Positions 59,256-64,000 of a stretch of DNA of 64,000 nucleotides are shown piece after piece. This DNA comes from Sediminibacterium ginsengisoli (GTDB lineage: Bacteria; Bacteroidota; Bacteroidia; Chitinophagales; Chitinophagaceae): assembly GCA_945865545.1 (NCBI GenBank), contig CAMBEQ010000011.1, positions 1 through 64,000 on the forward strand. The letters are read 5' to 3'. Position 1 is the first letter of the stretch. Each line of letters opens with the position of its first letter. Below the pieces are notes generated by a model, which did no database searches, was not told where the DNA came from, and was given only the letters and a program-made list of their open reading frames with translations. The translations under genes were made by a program, and so were the position numbers.

Positions 59256-60663
59256 CTTTTTGTTCTGTATCGGATAAAAGTTGATCTAGTATTTTCCTAC
59301 TTAAATATTTTCCCTTGTTGATGACCGCATCAATTTTTTTGGTATTATTAATATCCATTAGGGGGTTTGCATTTAAAATTAATAGATCTGCATTTTTCCC
59401 TTTTGAAATTGAACCATACTCTTTTGATTGATTAAAAAATGCAGGTCCGTTTACAATGGAACATATCAATGCTTGTTGTGGGGTCAATCCATATTTTACC
59501 ATAATGGCTAATTCATCATGCATACCTAGTCCAGGATAATTAAAGGAGTTCAAATAACCTGCATCTGTTCCAGCTAATATAGTAACTCCACTATTGTATA
59601 GCAAGGGAAGTAAATTAGCAGCAGCTTCAAAATTTTGATGTCTTGATGTAATCGCTTCTGCATTGTCTTTAGCAGCTCTGTCAACTCTCCAGTTGTAAGT
59701 TCTTTTTAAAGCGGGCCCCAAGTACCTTAAGTAATCGTCATTGTTATGACTTGTTTTATCTAAATAAGTGGTAATAAAAGAGCCGTTTATGGTAGGTACC
59801 ACTGCTGTGCCATTTGCCGCCAACTGTTTAAATTTTGCAATAGCTATTGTGCGATCAAAACTTTTTAAGTAAAGCTCATTGGCTTCTTTGCTACTAATTT
59901 TATTGGCTGCTCTTAATTTTGTGATACTGTCTTCGTTTTTAGAAGCAGCTCTTTGTAAATATCCAATATGCTCAATGGCAGACAATCCATTTTTTGAAAA
60001 AACATCCACATTAATAGTGGAAGGAATATGACCGGTAACTTTCCAGCCTCTTTTTCTTGCAGCTATAATACTTTTTAAAAATAAATCTGGCGCTAAAGTA
60101 TTATCGGTTATTTTAATAAAATCTACTTTTAATTTTTGCAAGGAGTCTAAGGCCTTAGTTAATTCTTTTTCATCAGCAATTTCTAAATCGCCAGGCCAAA
60201 TGGAATTAATACCTTCCAATTTTGGTCCCGAAGTGAAAATAGTTGGCCCCAACAAATTACCTTTAGCTATTTTGCTTTTCCATTTGATCACATCTAAACT
60301 AATATCTCCTGCGCAATCTCTAACATGACCAACACCCATCGCAATATACAATGTTAGTAGCATTTCATTCTCGGCTTTTAAAGTGTCTCCGCCAAAATGA
60401 ACGTGCATATCCCAAAGCGATGGCATGATATATTTCCCTGTTGCATCAATTGTTTCATTAGAGGCATAAGCTTTTTTAAGGGAGACACTATTTATCTCAA
60501 CTATTTTATTTTTTTGAATAGCAATATAACAATTAGGAATAATTTTATTATTGACAACATCAATAATATTTACATTATTGATAATAAGGTCGGCTCTTTT
60601 TTGTTGTGCATTGGTACTTAATGCAAGTAAAATAAAAAATAAGGAAAAAGGTATGAATTTCAT
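59239..60663 (-). CDS. Secreted amidohydrolase family protein
   Basis: IMPSLWDMHVHFGGD, GWKVTGHIPSTIN, ILAGTDAGYLNSFNYPGLGMHDEL. Confidence 0.9.
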   Translation of the reverse strand: MKFIPFSLFFILLALSTNAQQKRADLIINNVNIIDVVNNKIIPNCYIAIQKNKIVEINSVSLKKAYASNETIDATGKYIMPSLWDMHVHFGGDTLKAENEMLLTLYIAMGVGHVRDCAGDISLDVIKWKSKIAKGNLLGPTIFTSGPKLEGINSIWPGDLEIADEKELTKALDSLQKLKVDFIKITDNTLAPDLFLKSIIAARKRGWKVTGHIPSTINVDVFSKNGLSAIEHIGYLQRAASKNEDSITKLRAANKISSKEANELYLKSFDRTIAIAKFKQLAANGTAVVPTINGSFITTYLDKTSHNNDDYLRYLGPALKRTYNWRVDRAAKDNAEAITSRHQNFEAAANLLPLLYNSGVTILAGTDAGYLNSFNYPGLGMHDELAIMVKYGLTPQQALICSIVNGPAFFNQSKEYGSISKGKNADLLILNANPLMDINNTKKIDAVINKGKYLSRKILDQLLSDTEQKVKLLK

Positions 60664-60682
60664 GGTATTTAGTTGTCTTTAA

Positions 60683-61237
60683 TTATTTTCTCCAATCCCA
60701 AAGTACAATATCCCAACCAATGCCACCATATTCAATGGTATGTATAATATTGAAACCTGTTTTTAAATGTGCTTTGATGGATCTTGGATTTTCTTGCGCT
60801 ACATCGGTAATTAAATATTGATATTCTTTGCTTAAACATTGTTGATAATAAGTATACATTTTTTGTACTAGTCCAATACCCCTATAAGCTTTGCCAACGC
60901 ATAGTTGACCTACTAAAATATAGTTGATATTTTTTAAAGCAGCGCCATTGTAATTTAACGCGTCAATGGAATCAAACAGGCTATCTAGTAATGGGTGTTG
61001 ACCATAACTGTCTTTAGTAGTTACAATTACATAACCAGCAATTTTATCTCCATCCTTAGCAATAATGGAAGGTTGAAACTGATGCATTTGTTGTAAAGTT
61101 TCCATCGAATATTCTGCTGTTAAAAATCCTTCTTTACCAGCTTCTGTTTCGCCAATGAGTTTTCTTAAATTTTCTTTTTGTAATAATCTAATACCTTCTA
61201 ATTCAGCATCATTTGAAACACGAACAATTTCAATCAT
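60683..61237 (-). CDS. GNAT family N-acetyltransferase
   Basis: GQLCVGKAYRGIGLVQKMYTYY; start overlaps the CLC stop. Confidence 0.88.
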   Translation of the reverse strand: MIEIVRVSNDAELEGIRLLQKENLRKLIGETEAGKEGFLTAEYSMETLQQMHQFQPSIIAKDGDKIAGYVIVTTKDSYGQHPLLDSLFDSIDALNYNGAALKNINYILVGQLCVGKAYRGIGLVQKMYTYYQQCLSKEYQYLITDVAQENPRSIKAHLKTGFNIIHTIEYGGIGWDIVLWDWRK

Positions 61238-62496
61238 AAACTTTGACTTTTCTTTATAAAATTATATAAATCATATTTGGCGCCTGTTTTAAGTTGAGCG
61301 CTATAAATTCCATTTACCCCAGAACTAAAATAAGCCACCACACTTGCTATGCCCACGAAAACACCTGCTTCCCATCCAAATAATTCAATGCCCATCACAA
61401 TGGAGGCGATGTAGCAATTGGTGGCGCCTGCGAATACTGCCACCAATCCCATTCCTGCAAGAAGCGCCAAAGGAAGCGGTATAAACCAAATAAGGATACT
61501 GCCTAAAGTAGCGCCTATAAAAAATAAAGGAGTTACTTCGCCACCTTTAAAACCCGCACTCAAAGTAAAACTGGTGAGTAGTATTTTAAGGGCAAAATCA
61601 AAATTTCCAGCAGGCGTAAGAAATGCATTTGAAATAGAGGGAATGCCTAGTCCAATAAATTTTGTTGAATTGGTGAATACTATCAACAAGGCAATAACAA
61701 TGCCACCTAAAAATGGACGCCAGGGTGCAAATTTTATTTTTGAAAATAATCCTTCAAATATTTTTCCTGAGTAAGTAAAGATAAAAGCAGTTAATCCAAA
61801 TATGAATCCTGCTAATAAGGTCCATGATAAATTAATTAAGGTAATAAATGGCACAGTAGGGATTGTATACATAGTATGTTTCACTTGCCATGCCAAACAA
61901 ATATAATGTGCACAATAAGCCGTAATAATACTTGGCAAAATATTACCCATTTTTATTTGTCTAAAAGTCATCAACTCTAAAGCAAAAATAGCAGCAGCCA
62001 AAGGGGTTCCAAAAACAGCAGCAAAACCTGCACTAATGCCAATAATTAAAATGGTTTTTCTTTCTTCCTTATTTAAATTAAACCAATTAGTGAATTGGTC
62101 TGCTATGGAACCACCCATTTGAACAGCAGTACCTTCTCTGCCAGCAGAACCCCCAGCTATATGCGTTAGAAGGGTGCTTATAAAAACAAGTGGAGCCATC
62201 AACAAAGGGATAGGTTTTATATTGGTGTTGGCATCGACTGTTTGATGTATTTCTAAAATTAAATTATTTCCTTTATTGCTTTCTGCTCCATAATAATAGT
62301 AAGCAAGTCCAATGACTAAACCAATAACAGGTAAAAAATTGATCATCCAAAAATGATGAGACCTCCATTCAGTAACCCAATCCAAGGAAATTAAAAATAA
62401 GGCTGTGGCAGATCCTACTAGGCTTCCCACTAGGATGCAAATGAGCATCCATTTAAGAATAAATAAAAAACTAGTATTTAATTTTTTTTCTTGCAT
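61234..62496 (-). CDS. CLC family anion transporter (CLC-F-like)
   Basis: GGSAGREGTAVQMGGSIADQF, SNKGNNLILEIHQTV, KGGEVTPLFFIGATLGSI. Confidence 0.88.
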   Translation of the reverse strand: MQEKKLNTSFLFILKWMLICILVGSLVGSATALFLISLDWVTEWRSHHFWMINFLPVIGLVIGLAYYYYGAESNKGNNLILEIHQTVDANTNIKPIPLLMAPLVFISTLLTHIAGGSAGREGTAVQMGGSIADQFTNWFNLNKEERKTILIIGISAGFAAVFGTPLAAAIFALELMTFRQIKMGNILPSIITAYCAHYICLAWQVKHTMYTIPTVPFITLINLSWTLLAGFIFGLTAFIFTYSGKIFEGLFSKIKFAPWRPFLGGIVIALLIVFTNSTKFIGLGIPSISNAFLTPAGNFDFALKILLTSFTLSAGFKGGEVTPLFFIGATLGSILIWFIPLPLALLAGMGLVAVFAGATNCYIASIVMGIELFGWEAGVFVGIASVVAYFSSGVNGIYSAQLKTGAKYDLYNFIKKSQSL

Positions 62497-62516
62497 TGTA
62501 ATAGCTATAATTTCAA

Positions 62517-62777
62517 TTATGCTTTATCCTCATTCGTTTTGTGAACCTTCTTTTTACTTAACATCACAATAGCAATAATCACCCAAATCACATTCACCAA
62601 CATGGAAGGGTAGGCTTGATGGTAATAGGTGTTTACGACAAAGAAAACTCCTCCAATGATATTAGCAACAACATATATTTTGTTATTGGCTGCTAATCTG
62701 CCTGTAATATTTAAGGCATAGGATCCTACTATTAATATAGAGCCAATCCAGCCTAAAACTTCAATTAGTATTCTCAT
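62517..62777 (-). CDS. CBU_0592-like small membrane protein
   Basis: EVLGWIGSILIVGSYALNITGRLAANNKIYVVANIIGGVFFVVNTYYHQAYPSMLVNVIWVIIAI. Confidence 0.8.
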   Translation of the reverse strand: MRILIEVLGWIGSILIVGSYALNITGRLAANNKIYVVANIIGGVFFVVNTYYHQAYPSMLVNVIWVIIAIVMLSKKKVHKTNEDKA

Positions 62778-62869
62778 GGAATGAAATTAAGTTAAATAGC
62801 ATAAATGGCTTAGCAAATGAAGTTTAAACTTCAAACAAAATCCAAAATATTGACTATTTTTAATCTTAT

Positions 62870-63502
62870 ATGGAAAACTCGTATAAAAAATTATTAGAAA
62901 ATAATAAAAAGTGGGTGGCAGATCAATTGGCGTTGGACCCTGTTTATTTTAAAAAATTGGCCGACAGTCAAAATCCTGAATATTTATGGATTGGCTGTTC
63001 GGATAGTCGAGTTCCTGCTAATACAATTACGGGAACAGACCCGGGTGAAATGTTTGTACATCGCAATATTGCCAATATGGTGGTACATACCGATATGAAC
63101 ATGTTAAGTGTTTTATCTTATGCTGTACAAGTGTTGAAAGTAAAACACATTATAGTATGTGGGCATTATGGCTGTGGTGGTATACTGGCCGCCATGGGGA
63201 ATAAGCAGGTTGGTTTAATTGACAACTGGTTAAGACATATTAAAGATGTCTATCGCTATCATCATAAAGAATTAGATGCTATTGTTAATGAGATTGAAAG
63301 AGCTAAAAGATTTGTAGAATTAAATGTGATAGAGCAAGTGCACGATTTAGGCAAAACATCCATTGTTCAAAATGCTTGGAAAAATAAACAACCCTTGCAT
63401 GTCCATGGCTGGGTGTACGACATTCATGATGGAGTCATTAATGACTTAAATGTCAGTTTTACTTGTACCAAGGATTTGCACAGTGTTTATCACTTAGATT
63501 AG
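62870..63502 (+). CDS. can: Beta-carbonic anhydrase
   Basis: [47 protein letters not shown]. Confidence 0.96.
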   Translation: MENSYKKLLENNKKWVADQLALDPVYFKKLADSQNPEYLWIGCSDSRVPANTITGTDPGEMFVHRNIANMVVHTDMNMLSVLSYAVQVLKVKHIIVCGHYGCGGILAAMGNKQVGLIDNWLRHIKDVYRYHHKELDAIVNEIERAKRFVELNVIEQVHDLGKTSIVQNAWKNKQPLHVHGWVYDIHDGVINDLNVSFTCTKDLHSVYHLD

Positions 63503-63789
63503 CCATTCAAAATACTCCTATTTAAAATTGATTATAACATTTTGTGTATTCCTAATATAAATTCACAAGTCATTTTTTTAGACTAAGTAAAGAAAAATTA
63601 TAATGCAATAGCAGCTTGCATATATTTAAAATTTGAATATTTTTTATTGTACTATTTCACTGATTTTCAACCATATATATAAGGAATTAAGGATAAATTA
63701 TTTTCTGTTTAGAGTTAATACTAAGTTCACATTGAGGTAACATTACGGTAACATTGAAATCTAATCTTTGCGGTATAAATAATTATACT

Positions 63790-64000
63790 GTGAAAAGGTT
63801 ATTACTACTCATTGGATTTATCGGAATTGCATTTATATCTCAAGCTCAAAAAGCTAAATTAACTGGTAAAATTACTAGTAATAAAAACGAAGCACTTGCG
63901 AGTGTTTCACTTACATTAAAATCTGATAAAACACAGATTGCTAAAACTGACATTGAAGGAAGATATAGTTTTATAATTGATGTAGCTAAAAACTATACAC
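63790..64000 (+). CDS. TonB/carboxypeptidase-regulatory-like outer membrane protein (truncated by window edge)
   Basis: GTG start: VKRLLLLIGFIGIAFISQAQKAKLTGKITSNKNEALASVSLTLKSDKTQIAKTDIEGRYSFIIDVAKNYT... Confidence 0.75.
   Translation, partial: MKRLLLLIGFIGIAFISQAQKAKLTGKITSNKNEALASVSLTLKSDKTQIAKTDIEGRYSFIIDVAKNYT

Noticed and set aside
1-64000. CRISPR array, rRNA, transposase, integrase, prophage structural genes
   Set aside because: Looked for regular spacer repeats and hallmark proteins in the sequence and ORF track; none seen.

Overview
The window is 64 kb of AT-rich Bacteroidota chromosome. It looks Chitinophagaceae-like, judging from TonB receptors paired with DUF4249, TAnnTTTG promoter-like motifs and gene content; this is an inference with no search run. 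It opens with tRNA-Asn(GTT). Next to the tRNA is a small toxin-antitoxin (TA) island: YefM/YoeB-like, a DUF2442 protein, an orphan HigA-like antitoxin and a HigB/HigA-like pair. An imperfect direct repeat brackets part of this island. The rest is mostly metabolic: a uronate/pectin-type gene group (esterase, DUF4861, DUF2264, GH88, KduI), a GH127 gene, TonB/DUF4249, an HMA-domain TonB receptor with a HYC_CC_PP protein, a DEAD-box helicase, an indoleamine-2,3-dioxygenase-like gene, a ChlI/MoxR-like AAA ATPase plus VWA pair, GlpD, ribokinase plus sugar transporter, ppk-ppx, xylB-xylA followed by an APC permease and a DDAH-like hydrolase, a CLC transporter with fluoride-type motifs, carbonic anhydrase, and a truncated TonB/carboxypeptidase-like gene at the end. 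I saw no CRISPR array, rRNA, transposase or prophage. The most interesting items are the tRNA-proximal TA island with its repeats and operator architecture, the AAA/VWA module, the divergent IDO-like enzyme, the CLC-F-like transporter, a frameshifted GNAT gene, two unlisted small ORFs, and shared or phased cis-elements upstream of GH127/xylB and of the last gene.
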